A stretch of DNA of 45,094 bases. It comes from Aliarcobacter sp. GTDB lineage: Bacteria > Campylobacterota > Campylobacteria > Campylobacterales > Arcobacteraceae. Below, one piece after another: positions 1-7,876 of the stretch. Positions within the stretch are counted from its first letter, which is position 1. Each line of letters begins with the position of its first letter. The notes beneath the pieces were generated by a model. It was not told the origin of the DNA and searched no databases. It saw only the letters and a list, made by a program, of their open reading frames with translations. The stretch covers positions 1 to 45,094 of the forward strand of contig JAQTXB010000019.1 in NCBI GenBank assembly GCA_028688995.1, given 5' to 3'. A program made the position numbers and the translations under genes.

Positions 1-1
1 G

Positions 2-979
2 GAAAATAAAAATGTAGGTAATGGAAAAACAGTAAATGTATCTTCTATTGCTTTAAGTGGAGATGATTCATCTAACTATAATCTTACAAATACAACTGCA
101 ACAACTACTGTTGATATAGCTAAAAAAACCCTAACGATTACAAATACAACGGCAAATAATAAAACTTATGACAGTACTACAATTGCTACATTTGATACTC
201 TTGGAACACTTAGTGGGTTTGTAGAAGGTGAAATAGTTACCATAACTGCAACCGGCACATTTGATAGTAAAAATGTAGGTGAAAGAATAGTTACATTTAC
301 TTATACTCTTGAAAATGGTTTAAATGATGAATTAGCTTCTAATTATTCTTTATTAAATACAACTACTGTAGATAGTTCTGTAGTTATAAATCCAAAACCT
401 ATAACAGTAAGCGCAAATGATTTATCTAAAGTATTTGGAAGTGATGAACCTCTACTAACATATACGACTGAAGGTTTAATAGGAAGTGATAGTTTAGAAG
501 GGTCGCTTCAAAGAGCATCTGGAGAGAATACAGGAGAATATACAATTTCAAAAGGAAATTTAGCTAATTCAAATTACTCTATTAATTTTAAAAAAGGAAT
601 ATTTACAATTAAAAAAGATACTACTTTAGATAGTATCATTACTCCAATCGTCAATAATATCATCGTACCAAAAGTGCCGACTATCGTTACTGAACCAACT
701 ATCCAAACCGTGGTACCTACTCCAAAAAGCAGGGTAGTTTTAGCAAGTAGCAACACTAATAATCCTGTAAAAGTGATGTCCTCTCCGGTGCAAAACCAAA
801 ATACAAAAATGGTAGTTATGAGTGAGCTTAAAGCTGAACAAAAAGCAGATGCCCAAAATAGCAGAAGTGATATAAGAGTACCTGTGGGGGATAACTCCAT
901 CATCGAACTGGTAAACGGCGGGGTCAATCTTCCTGTTGGGGTTGATCAATTACTATTTGTAGTAAATGAAAAAAATTAA
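2..979 (+). CDS. TpsA-like two-partner secretion exoprotein, C-terminal part (partial)
   Basis: The reading frame is open from the left edge and ends at TAA 977-979, so only the last ~325 residues are present. Visible are YDG/MBG-type beta-repeat units: a YDG-like stretch (NNKTYDSTTIATF, with FDSKNVGERIVTFTYTL after it) and an MBG-like unit (ANDLSKVFGSDEPLLTYTTE ending in NYSINFKKGIFTI). Such repeats are common near the C terminus of large filamentous adhesins of Gram-negatives. After a low-complexity linker rich in I, V, P and T the protein ends with a compact tail containing NGGVNLPVGVDQ. A TpsB transporter gene lies downstream in the same operon, which supports a surface-exposed or released adhesin passing through that pore. 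The N-terminal TPS secretion domain is outside the window, so the TpsA assignment rests on the repeats and the context. Confidence 0.75.
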   Translation, partial: ENKNVGNGKTVNVSSIALSGDDSSNYNLTNTTATTTVDIAKKTLTITNTTANNKTYDSTTIATFDTLGTLSGFVEGEIVTITATGTFDSKNVGERIVTFTYTLENGLNDELASNYSLLNTTTVDSSVVINPKPITVSANDLSKVFGSDEPLLTYTTEGLIGSDSLEGSLQRASGENTGEYTISKGNLANSNYSINFKKGIFTIKKDTTLDSIITPIVNNIIVPKVPTIVTEPTIQTVVPTPKSRVVLASSNTNNPVKVMSSPVQNQNTKMVVMSELKAEQKADAQNSRSDIRVPVGDNSIIELVNGGVNLPVGVDQLLFVVNEKN

Positions 980-998
980 GAACTAAAAGGAGAATAGT

Positions 999-2084
999 AT
1001 GGCTTGTATGGGAGAAATAAGATTATTTGCGTTTAATTTTGCTCCAAAAAACTGGGAGTTTTGCGATGGAACAGTGCTTACAATTGCAAACAATGAACGT
1101 TTATTTAGTTTACTTGAAAATAAGTACGGTGGAGATGGTATAAACACTTTTGCATTACCGGATATGAGAGGAAGAGTTCCCGTAGGTGTAGGTAGGGGAA
1201 AAGGATTGTCCAAAAACTGGCAATTGGGTGAAAAGTTTGGTGAAGAGAAGGTTGCATTAACCGATGGTAATCTACCCATTCACAGGCATAGTTGCAAGGT
1301 AAGTAGTGATGAAGGGGATACCGATGAACCAAGTGATAATTTTTTTAGTTCAGTGAAAGGTAAGTATAAAATCTATAACTCGTTGCTCAATGACCAATCT
1401 GAAGTAGTATCTATGCATTCAAACTCTATCACCTATACGGGTGATAATAAACCTCATGAGAATATGATGCCGACTGTGGCTTTGAATTATTGTATATGTA
1501 CAAATGGTGTAGACCCTAGACGCGAAGAAGTGGACTGGGAAGTGGAATCAATTATTGGGGAGATTAAAATCTTTGCAAATACTTTTGCACCGGCTGGTTT
1601 TAGGAAATGTGATGGTTCAAAAATGGATTTACATGATGAATACAATCGTGTGTTATTCTCAGTGCTTAATAGTGCTTATGATGGAAATTCTATCAATTAT
1701 TTTAATGTACCTAATTTGCAAGGTAAGGTTTTATCACATAGAAGTACTGAATTATGGTTTGCAAACGCTAAAGGCTCTATAGATGCCGAAGTAACACTAG
1801 CAAATATGCCCTCTCACAACCATTATATGCAAGTATCACCTAAAAAAGCCACGGAATCAGTGATTTCGGCTAATGTTGTGCCGGCTATCGGTAATACTAG
1901 TGATGGACGGAATGTAAAGATAATAGATATATATTGCAATAATACTAAGCTTGATCAAGCTTCGATAATGAATCAAGAGATGTTATCTAAGCAGGGTAAA
2001 GGTGAAAATCATGAAAATAGACAGCCATATTTGGCTTTAAATTACTGTATATGTGTGGATGGTGATTTCCCTTTTCGTCCATAA
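999..2084 (+). CDS. Tandem phage tail collar (Mdp-like) protein
   Basis: 361 residues with two copies of the phage tail collar domain (PF07484 type, also called microcystin-dependent protein). Copy 1 covers roughly residues 1-165: GEIRLFAFNFAPKNWEFCDG, then FALPDMRGRVPVG, then ALNYCICTNGVDPRR. Copy 2 covers roughly 184-361: GEIKIFANTFAPAGFRKCDG, then FNVPNLQGKVL, then ALNYCICVDGDFPFRP. The normal family member has a single ~170-residue copy, so this is an internal duplication. A good Shine-Dalgarno (AAGGAGAA) precedes the ATG, 19 bases after the tpsA stop. No phage structural genes are nearby; standalone collar proteins of this kind are often exported or surface-associated, but their function is poorly known. 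A role with the exoprotein is inferred only from the operon. Confidence 0.8.
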   Translation: MACMGEIRLFAFNFAPKNWEFCDGTVLTIANNERLFSLLENKYGGDGINTFALPDMRGRVPVGVGRGKGLSKNWQLGEKFGEEKVALTDGNLPIHRHSCKVSSDEGDTDEPSDNFFSSVKGKYKIYNSLLNDQSEVVSMHSNSITYTGDNKPHENMMPTVALNYCICTNGVDPRREEVDWEVESIIGEIKIFANTFAPAGFRKCDGSKMDLHDEYNRVLFSVLNSAYDGNSINYFNVPNLQGKVLSHRSTELWFANAKGSIDAEVTLANMPSHNHYMQVSPKKATESVISANVVPAIGNTSDGRNVKIIDIYCNNTKLDQASIMNQEMLSKQGKGENHENRQPYLALNYCICVDGDFPFRP

Positions 2085-2114
2085 TGGAAAAAATTTAATA
2101 GTAGGAGAATATAG

Positions 2115-2660
2115 ATGAATGGATATATAAGTGAAATAAGAATGGTACCATTTGATTTTGTACCTGATAATTGGTTGCCTTGTGATGGAAGAGTATTAAA
2201 AACAGAAGAATATCCGGCACTCTTTTCACTCATAGATATAACATATGGAGGTACTAAAGACAAAAAAATGTTTGCATTGCCTGATTTAAGGGGGAGGACA
2301 GCTCTGTGTTTTGGTAAGTATAAGTATGAAAATCTACAAAAAGAGATTACTGTTGAGTATAAGAACGGAGAGTATGGTGGATTGGAGGATGTATCACTTA
2401 TTGTAGAACAGATGCCGGCACATAGCCATATTGTAGTTTGTTCTCATGAAACCGGGAATCAACAAAGCGGTGAAAATGCATTTCTTGCATATTCAGAGGT
2501 CGGAAATTATACAAATACGGAACCGAAATCAGAATCATTGGTTAAGAATAACTCTATGGTTTCAAAAAGAGGTGGAAATGTAGCACACAATAATATTCAG
2601 CCTAGTATAGGATTAAACTTTTTGATATGTGTCAAAGGTGTATATCCTAGAAGAGACTAG
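2115..2660 (+). CDS. Phage tail collar (Mdp-like) protein, single domain
   Basis: 181 residues, one collar domain: SEIRMVPFDFVPDNWLPCDG at the start, FALPDLRGRTALCFG near residue 60, a His-containing QMPAHSH segment near 103, and a closing IGLNFLICVKGVYPRRD. The opening, central and closing motifs match both halves of the preceding protein, so the operon carries three related collar domains in two genes. An AGGAGA Shine-Dalgarno lies before the ATG, 30 bases after the previous stop; the next gene follows after 8 bases. Function unknown beyond the fold; likely made together with the TPS components. Confidence 0.8.
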   Translation: MNGYISEIRMVPFDFVPDNWLPCDGRVLKTEEYPALFSLIDITYGGTKDKKMFALPDLRGRTALCFGKYKYENLQKEITVEYKNGEYGGLEDVSLIVEQMPAHSHIVVCSHETGNQQSGENAFLAYSEVGNYTNTEPKSESLVKNNSMVSKRGGNVAHNNIQPSIGLNFLICVKGVYPRRD

Positions 2661-2668
2661 GAAAATAG

Positions 2669-4132
2669 ATGAAAACAGAGTTGGAAAATGCTATAAAGTA
2701 CTATAGTAGCGGGGATTTTCAAAAAGCCATAGAGATATTGAGTGCTTTGGGCAGTAGTGACGATAGTGAAGTGTATAATATACTCGCTATGTCATACTAC
2801 GCTACCCGTGATATGAAAAATAGCATAGTTTATTTAGAAAAAGCGTTGGAACTAGAGCCTGATGATAGTAACTATCTAAACAATTTAGCGATAGCATATC
2901 TAACTATCGACAAACCAAAAGCAATGGAGATATTTCATCAAGTGCTCAAAAAAGATATAAACTCCCCCTTTACAAATAAAACATTAGGGGATATATACTA
3001 TAGTAGCAAAGATATAAAAAAAGCGATAATTCACTATGATAGGGTACTCAATCACAGTGAGTTTTCATTTGATGTGATATTTAATTTTATCAATATCTTA
3101 TATACTATGGGTGAATATACTCACTCACTACAGTATATCGACAAAGCTTTAAGTATGGAGCCGAATCATACGGAGCTTATACTCCTAAGTGCAGATACAT
3201 ACTATCAGCTCAATATGCCCTCACAAGCAACACACTACTATAAAAAATATCTCTCAATGCAAAATGTAGATATGGATCACTATACATTTTCCAAGATTAG
3301 AAGATGTTGGGCTAATAATGCACAAAGTAACTATAAATTTTCTAAAATCAAAGAAAATACTTATCTACAAGCCTATAAAAAATCTATAGATGAGAGCGTA
3401 AAAGATAAAGTGGTACTTAGCTTTGCAACCGACGGCGGACTCTTTGCAATGATGGCATTACAAGCAGGTGCCAAAAAAGTATATATATTAGAAAAGAACA
3501 AAGAGATAAAAAAGCAAATAGTTCAAATAATCACGATAAACGGTTATATAGATAGTGTAGAGTTTATAACTAAACCGCTATTTCAGATAGAGAAGTTAAG
3601 TGTAGATGTAGTTATTGTCGATAGGTTTGGGGATTGTTTGGTAGATGAAAATATTATGAATGATTTGAGATTTATAAGCGGTAATTTCCTAAATAAAAAT
3701 GCAAAAATACTTCCAAGCGGTGCAAAGATGTACGGTATGGCTATAGATACTCCTATAGTAAGTAAAGGTTATAAAGAGTTTGGCTTTGATATAAGTACTT
3801 TTGATATATATGAAGCACCGTATATATACAAAAACCTCAATGAAATAGAGTATGAAAAAGCAAGTGAATCGTTTGAAATATTTGATTTTGATTTTTACAA
3901 GGCATCGTTGTTTGAACACAAAATCATAAAACCAAACTATATAAAAGATGGTGTAAATGCAGTAGTTGTATGGTATAAGCTTGATTTTGAAACACATAAA
4001 TTCAACACTCTTAGCCAAGAAAAGGATAACTTTAAACATTTGGTGTGGAGAATAAACTTAGAAGAGAAGGATGAGTTGGAGCTAATTTTTAATAAAAATC
4101 ATCTTTTTATAGGTACATATTCACAAAATTAA
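2669..4132 (+). CDS. TPR protein with divergent PRMT-like methyltransferase domain
   Basis: 487 residues. Residues ~1-215 are tetratricopeptide repeats (for example IYNILAMSYYATRDMKNSIVY-type helices and YLNNLAIAYLTIDKPKAMEI). Residues ~245-400 resemble the class I fold of protein arginine methyltransferases: motif I region VVLSFATDGGLFAMMALQAG followed by AKKVYILEKN, then VDRFGDCLVDENIM, which lines up with the PRMT double-E loop (SEWMGYCLxxESM) with the same nine-residue spacing but Asp replacing the first Glu. The usual GxGxG of motif I is also weakened. TPR plus PRMT recalls eukaryotic PRMT9-like architecture. It lies 8 bases after the collar gene and 20 bases before tpsB. I infer possible modification of an operon product; it could equally be a non-catalytic scaffold. 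The methyltransferase call is moderate, the TPR call firm. Confidence 0.65.
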   Translation: MKTELENAIKYYSSGDFQKAIEILSALGSSDDSEVYNILAMSYYATRDMKNSIVYLEKALELEPDDSNYLNNLAIAYLTIDKPKAMEIFHQVLKKDINSPFTNKTLGDIYYSSKDIKKAIIHYDRVLNHSEFSFDVIFNFINILYTMGEYTHSLQYIDKALSMEPNHTELILLSADTYYQLNMPSQATHYYKKYLSMQNVDMDHYTFSKIRRCWANNAQSNYKFSKIKENTYLQAYKKSIDESVKDKVVLSFATDGGLFAMMALQAGAKKVYILEKNKEIKKQIVQIITINGYIDSVEFITKPLFQIEKLSVDVVIVDRFGDCLVDENIMNDLRFISGNFLNKNAKILPSGAKMYGMAIDTPIVSKGYKEFGFDISTFDIYEAPYIYKNLNEIEYEKASESFEIFDFDFYKASLFEHKIIKPNYIKDGVNAVVVWYKLDFETHKFNTLSQEKDNFKHLVWRINLEEKDELELIFNKNHLFIGTYSQN

Positions 4133-4152
4133 TTATACAAGGAAAAATAAAA

Positions 4153-5841
4153 ATGAAACAAATGAAAAACATAACAATTAAAACTATAACATTATCAATT
4201 TTATCTTCAAGTTTACTTCTATCGGCAACACCAAATATAGGTGATGTAGAGAAACAAATAAAAACACCTGATATAAAAAAAGAACAAGCTGTATTACCAG
4301 AAATAAAACAAAAAGAGTATAAAACTCCAATGGTAGATAGTGGTAAAAAAATATTAATTTCTGATTTTAAAATAATTGGAAATGAACATATATCAAATAG
4401 TGAACTTAAAAAAATCTTTGTAGAATTTAAAAATAAAGAATTAACTTTTAATCAATTACAAGAAATATCATCTTCTATTACAAAATATTATAGAGAAAAA
4501 GGGTACTTTGTATCACGTGCTTATATTCCAGCTCAAAATATTCTAGAAAATAAAAATGTTTTAGAAATTGCAATTATTGAGGGAAATTATGGAGAGTTTA
4601 AACTTGATAATAAATCTTTAGTAAAAGATTCTGTTCTTCAAGGAATGATTGATGATGCAAAAGCAAGAGATAATATAATTTCTACTGATACTTTAGAGCG
4701 AGCAATGTTAATTATCAATGACACTCCCGGTGTTATTGTAACAGGCGCTGACGTTATGCCTGGAAGTAATGTTGGAACTTCTGATTTTGCTATTACAACA
4801 GCAAAGACTAAAAGAGTTGATGGATATGTAGTTGTTGATAATTATGGAAGTAGATATACAGGTAAAAACAGAGCTATGTTAGGAGCAAATATTTATTCTC
4901 CTTTTAATATTGGTGATAAAATATCTGCTTTTGGTCTAATCTCAAATGGTGAAGATTTATTAAATGGGAAAATAGCTTATGAAGCTCCACTTGCTTCAAA
5001 TGGATTAACAGGTGAATTATCTTACTCTCAAACAAATTACTCTTTAACAAAAGAGTATGATAACTTAGATGCAACGGGAACAGCAAAAACAATTGAAGGA
5101 AAAATTTCTTATCCAGTAATTAGAACAAGAACGGAAAACCTAAATGTTTATACTTCACTATTGTCAAAAGATTTAAAAGACGAAATAAAAAGTACGAATG
5201 ATTTAACACAAAAAGATTCAAAATCAATGAAAGTTGGAATAGATTATGATAAAGATTATGTTGCTTTTAATAAAAATACAAAATCCATAATCAATACTTA
5301 TCTAACATATGGAAGATTGAGCTTTGATGATGATGCAAAAAAAGCAACAGATGAAGCAGGAGCAAATACAAATGGTAATTACTCTAAAATCAATGTAGAT
5401 TTAGAACATAATATTGCTTTTACTCCTAAATTATCTTTAGATTCAATTCTATCTTTACAATATGCTCTAGGAAATAAAAACTTAGATGGAAGTGAAGATT
5501 TATCAGTTGGGGGAAGCAATGGAGTTAAATTATATCCAGATGGTGAATTAAGTGCAGAAAATGGATATATATTTACAACAGAATTAAAATACCAACTTCC
5601 ACAAATTTCTTCTTTAAACTCAACAGTTGGAGTGTTTTATGATAGAGGAAAAGCATTTATGGCAAATAATAATGTAGACTTTGAAAGTAAATCACTTCAA
5701 GATACAGGAATTGGGCTTTATAATTCATATGATAATTTCTTCTCAAAAATTCAAGTTGCTTGGAATGTAAATAGTAAAGAAGTAACGAGTGAACCAAATA
5801 GAAATAGTAGAATTCTTTTCCAAGGTGGAATGACTTTCTAA
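4153..5841 (+). CDS. TpsB outer-membrane transporter (ShlB/FhaC/HecB family)
   Basis: 562 residues, near the normal family length. A signal peptide (about 24 residues ending LLLSA) precedes a linker and a POTRA_2 domain (ISDFKIIGNEHISNSELKKI, then YREKGYFVSRAYIPAQ, residues ~65-155). The rest is the ShlB-type 16-strand beta barrel ending in Phe (FQGGMTF), the usual C-terminal barrel signal. The conserved L6 hairpin motif (normally VRGY or VRAYP) reads GVKLYPDGE near residue 455, so the hallmark Arg is Lys here. The protein should sit in the outer membrane and translocate the TpsA product encoded at the window's left end. Last gene of the operon; AAGGAAA Shine-Dalgarno before the ATG. Confidence 0.9.
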   Translation: MKQMKNITIKTITLSILSSSLLLSATPNIGDVEKQIKTPDIKKEQAVLPEIKQKEYKTPMVDSGKKILISDFKIIGNEHISNSELKKIFVEFKNKELTFNQLQEISSSITKYYREKGYFVSRAYIPAQNILENKNVLEIAIIEGNYGEFKLDNKSLVKDSVLQGMIDDAKARDNIISTDTLERAMLIINDTPGVIVTGADVMPGSNVGTSDFAITTAKTKRVDGYVVVDNYGSRYTGKNRAMLGANIYSPFNIGDKISAFGLISNGEDLLNGKIAYEAPLASNGLTGELSYSQTNYSLTKEYDNLDATGTAKTIEGKISYPVIRTRTENLNVYTSLLSKDLKDEIKSTNDLTQKDSKSMKVGIDYDKDYVAFNKNTKSIINTYLTYGRLSFDDDAKKATDEAGANTNGNYSKINVDLEHNIAFTPKLSLDSILSLQYALGNKNLDGSEDLSVGGSNGVKLYPDGELSAENGYIFTTELKYQLPQISSLNSTVGVFYDRGKAFMANNNVDFESKSLQDTGIGLYNSYDNFFSKIQVAWNVNSKEVTSEPNRNSRILFQGGMTF

Positions 5842-5848
5842 GGAAAGT
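5833..5848 (+). terminator. Weak hairpin over the tpsB stop codon
   Basis: ACTTTC and GAAAGT flank a 4-base loop that includes the TAA stop, followed by a T-rich stretch (TATTCTATTTTTAC). A six-pair stem with an interrupted T-run is a weak terminator candidate for the TPS operon. Confidence 0.3.
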
Positions 5849-5927
5849 TATTCTATTTTTACTATTTTCTCAAAATATTTTGGTGATATAATTATTTGAA
5901 TAATTTAAAGTCTTAGCGATACAAGTT

Positions 5928-6068
5928 TTAGGAGTATGAATCATATTTATTGAAAATATGATTAGTGAAAAATATACTTAAAAATATTCTCTCAGAAAAA
6001 TTATTTTTAACATCAAATACGCACTGTTTACTTATATCCTTGTCAAAACCTCTAGATTTTGGAACACA
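5928..6068 (-). pseudogene. Remnant related to the R element (RGFDKDI reading frame)
   Basis: On the minus strand this piece reads PKSRGFDKDISKQCVFDVKN and continues to a TAA at 5928-5930. The same words occur in the plus-strand ORF at 9529-9726 (PKARGFDKDICKKCVFNVK), so both derive from one unrecognised coding sequence. Upstream of this point the frame is broken. The remaining bases between 5849 and 6225 hold nothing else I can name. Confidence 0.35.
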
Positions 6069-6225
6069 AAGCACTCATATTAGTTTTGTGTTCCTCAAAG
6101 TGTTCAAAAAGTAAAAACTGCAAAGTTCCATAAACTTTATAGGATTATTGAACAAAAAAAGTAAATTTTTAAATTATATATTTAAATCTTCATCCAACCT
6201 TCGTTCAAAAAATTTACTAATATAA

Positions 6226-6492
6226 TCAGTTGATTTTTATTGCTGTGATTATTACACTTGATGTGTAAGTTACTGTTAAACTATGAGCTTCTATTTTTTG
6301 TGATGTAATGGGTAATATGTTTAATATTTGATAACCATCTTTAATTAAAATGTTTCCTTGTTTTTCTATCTCTTTTGAAAGAGCTTCACCATCAACTATA
6401 GTTTTTATATTTGCTTTTTCATTGCTTAGCCAAGATGCAGTTGCACCATTATCTTCTAAAGTAGAAGTGTTTATATTTATTGTTTTTAACAT
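6226..6492 (-). CDS. Hypothetical small protein
   Basis: 88 residues, no family recognised. It has no signal peptide and alternates polar and beta-prone segments (EKQGNILIKDGYQILNILP, then SLTVTYTSSVIITAIKI). The ATG lies one base after the TAA of the minus-strand ORF ending at 6494, and the AAAAAGGAC before that stop can serve as Shine-Dalgarno, so the two are probably translated from one message. It lies at the far end of the cassette region and may have come in with it. Function unknown. Confidence 0.5.
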   Translation of the reverse strand: MLKTININTSTLEDNGATASWLSNEKANIKTIVDGEALSKEIEKQGNILIKDGYQILNILPITSQKIEAHSLTVTYTSSVIITAIKIN

Positions 6493-6493
6493 C

Positions 6494-6697
6494 TTAGTCC
6501 TTTTTTATAAGTTTTTCTAGTTCTTGAATATGAGTGTTTTTACCAATTTCAATTAATTTGTATAAAAGAGCATTAAAAGTTTTTACTCCTAGACTTTTTT
6601 TATATTGTTCTAAATCTTGTTTATGTTTAGGTGTAAATTTTAAACCAATTCTTTCAGTTTTTTCTTCATTTGTACCTTCTGGAGTATGTTCACCAAT
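6494..6697 (-). pseudogene. 5'-truncated small gene fused to repeat R1
   Basis: The open frame gives TERIGLKFTPKHKQDLEQYK and continues to IQELEKLIKKD, a charged helical protein resembling small DNA-associated or ribbon-helix-helix-type proteins, though I cannot assign a family. It has no ATG: its first codons (up to about 6671) lie inside the repeat R1, preceded in frame by TGA at 6698-6700. The natural start therefore seems to have been replaced by the repeat junction. It reads directly into the 88-residue gene at 6226-6492. Confidence 0.45.
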
Positions 6698-6752
6698 TCA
6701 ACTCTATTTGGAACAAGCTTTTCCTTAATAAAAACTGCTCCAAAAGCAAGAG
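6671..6752 (+). repeat. R1, 82-bp direct repeat (exact match to R2)
   Basis: Starts TGTACCTTCTGGAG and ends CCAAAAGCAAGAG. By eye it matches 9580-9661 base for base over 82 positions. A diverged copy of the same length (about four fifths identical) lies at 19753-19834. Read on the plus strand, the copies share a coding-like frame (CTFWSMFTNSTLFGTSF and relatives). Confidence 0.85.
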
Positions 6753-6755
6753 ATT

Positions 6756-6825
6756 GTTGAACGTTTGACTTGAGAGTAAATTTCTCAGATAGGGGAAACT
6801 ATTTCTCTCCTGGATTTTGTTATAT
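6756..6825 (-). other. attC-like site of the cassette carrying 6820-7095
   Basis: On the minus strand R'' is ATATAAC (containing the TAA stop of the gene) and R' is GTTCAAC, 70 bases in all. The arms pair as GAGAGAAAT against ATTTACTCTC with one bulged base. R'' is the exact reverse complement of the cassette's 5' boundary GTTATAT at 7104-7110. R' carries a C where the consensus has a purine. Confidence 0.65.
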
Positions 6826-7095
6826 TTTATTTACACCTAATTCAACTAAATAAGTGTGAATTGTATTTATTAATAATTTATAGCTTTCTATTTGGCTTTC
6901 ATCTAGTAAGAATTCATTTGATAATTTAGCTTTAGTTTCTTCTTGAATACCTTTCAGGTATTCTATCGCTTGTAGTTTTTGTGTTTTATCTAATGTATTA
7001 ATATCTATTTTTATGTCATTTTCTCCGCAAAGCCATTTATTTTCTTTAAAATAAATTCTTGAAGTATTAAAATCTATTGTTTCCATTAAAGTCAT
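6820..7095 (-). CDS. Hypothetical cassette protein
   Basis: 91 residues from ATG at 7095 (MTLMETIDFNTSRIYFKENK); a later ATG at 7086 is possible. Longer readings start at a TTG inside the recombination-site hairpin and are not credible. The middle has a two-tryptophan-free, acidic helical character (DKTQKLQAIEYLKGIQEETK) and no membrane segment. Homologous families are not recognised. The stop codon is embedded in the attC site downstream, the typical layout of a cassette gene. Expression probably depends on readthrough from an upstream promoter near 9260, since no good promoter or Shine-Dalgarno is seen. Confidence 0.55.
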   Translation of the reverse strand: MTLMETIDFNTSRIYFKENKWLCGENDIKIDINTLDKTQKLQAIEYLKGIQEETKAKLSNEFLLDESQIESYKLLINTIHTYLVELGVNKI

Positions 7096-7103
7096 TTTCT
7101 TAA

Positions 7104-7153
7104 ATATAACGTTTGAGTTCAAAAAAAGGTGTTGTTTTTACTTTTTTTCAAAC
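7104..7153 (-). other. Degenerate attC / cassette boundary hairpin
   Basis: GTTATAT (minus strand, 7104-7110) is the cassette boundary. Next to it GTTTG (7111-7115) pairs with CAAAC (7149-7153) and AAAAAAAG (7121-7128) pairs with CTTTTTTT (7141-7148), leaving five unpaired bases on one side only. This resembles a folded attC with extrahelical bases, but a matching R'' box is not found. Confidence 0.45.
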
Positions 7154-7282
7154 AATGAATCATTATATCCAATATAAAATATAATAATAAAAATTTTAAT
7201 TAATAGGCATTTATAACACAATTACCAAGTTACACCTAGAGGGGTTCCTCTTTTTCACAATCTGTACTTAATTGATAGAAAC

Positions 7283-7732
7283 TTACAATTCAAGAGTCCA
7301 ATCAGATTTTTTTAAGTCTATTCCTCCATCTTTAATCTCAAACTCTCTATTAAATACAAATAAACGATTACCCATAGTGGTTAGTTAAGTCTAATGCTTT
7401 GTCTTGTAAGACAGTATCTTGCTTAAATGAATTTGCAAAAATGAACGTATCAATATTTGAAAATTCAGCACTAGCTGACTTTACTTCAGTATCAATACCA
7501 TCTAAAAGTTCTGCTTGAATTTTTTATCATCTCTTGCAATTATTTTATTTTTACATTGGTAAACTATTTGTTTTTTATCTTTGGAAAAAGAAAGTCCATT
7601 TATATCACTTTGCTTTTGACCTTTTCTGCCATAGACTTGAAAATTAATATCATACTTTTCTATGCATAGGTCATTTACTAAGGATTCAAACTCTTTTTCA
7701 TCTTTTAATGGTAAAAACTGATATTTGCTCAT
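7283..7732 (-). pseudogene. Broken restriction-endonuclease-like (PD-(D/E)XK) cassette gene
   Basis: Begins MSKYQFLPLKDEKEFESLVN from ATG 7732. GRKGQKQSDINGL and the YQCKNK strand fit an Mrr-like PD-(D/E)XK nuclease core (Asp, then Gln-x-Lys). The first frame stops at 7502, but a shifted frame continues with IQAELLDGIDTEVKSASAEF and FIFANSFKQDTVLQDKALDL, and a second shift gives MGNRLFVFNREFEIKDGG to TAA at 7283-7285. Two frame changes therefore split an otherwise continuous protein of about 150 residues. The first break lies by an A-run (GATAAAAAATTC), so a sequencing error is possible for that one. Readings starting upstream of 7732 run into the attC site. Confidence 0.65.
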
Positions 7733-7777
7733 CTTATTTTTTAAATTCCCTATTGAATATTGAAATATGTTTATGTA

Positions 7778-7876
7778 ACCTAACGCCTCAAACACTAGCT
7801 TGGTGAAGTTGGCGGCTTTTTTGGAACAAAAAAAAGTAACAGCTTTACCAAGTCCGCAAGCTTTGACTTGTTAGAC
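7778..7876 (-). other. attC site of the cassette carrying the EcsC-like gene
   Basis: On the minus strand R'' is GTCTAAC and R' is GTTAGGT; both fit the RYYYAAC / GTTRRRY consensus without mismatch. The 99-base site has imperfect complementary arms (CAAAGC...ACTTGGT against ACCAAGC...GTTTG). The stop codon of the 7871-8530 gene (TAA) is inside R''. Confidence 0.8.

Noticed and set aside
999..2660. Prophage tail region because of the collar domains
   Set aside because: No other phage structural, packaging or lysis genes are nearby, and the genes are embedded in a TPS operon; standalone collar proteins are common.
3689..4039. Long minus-strand reading inside the TPR-methyltransferase gene
   Set aside because: Antisense frame of AT-rich coding sequence with no start signal or family resemblance; the same applies to other antisense frames in the window.
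6192..6232. ATCCAAC...GTTGATT pair near the end of the 6226-6492 gene, as another attC site
   Set aside because: R' fits the consensus but the span is only about 40 bases and the arms do not pair; too weak to call.
7211..7250. AGAGGGGTTCCTCT hairpin as the missing attC of the broken endonuclease cassette
   Set aside because: Stem is very short and the flanking boxes do not match the cassette's 5' boundary GTTAGGT.
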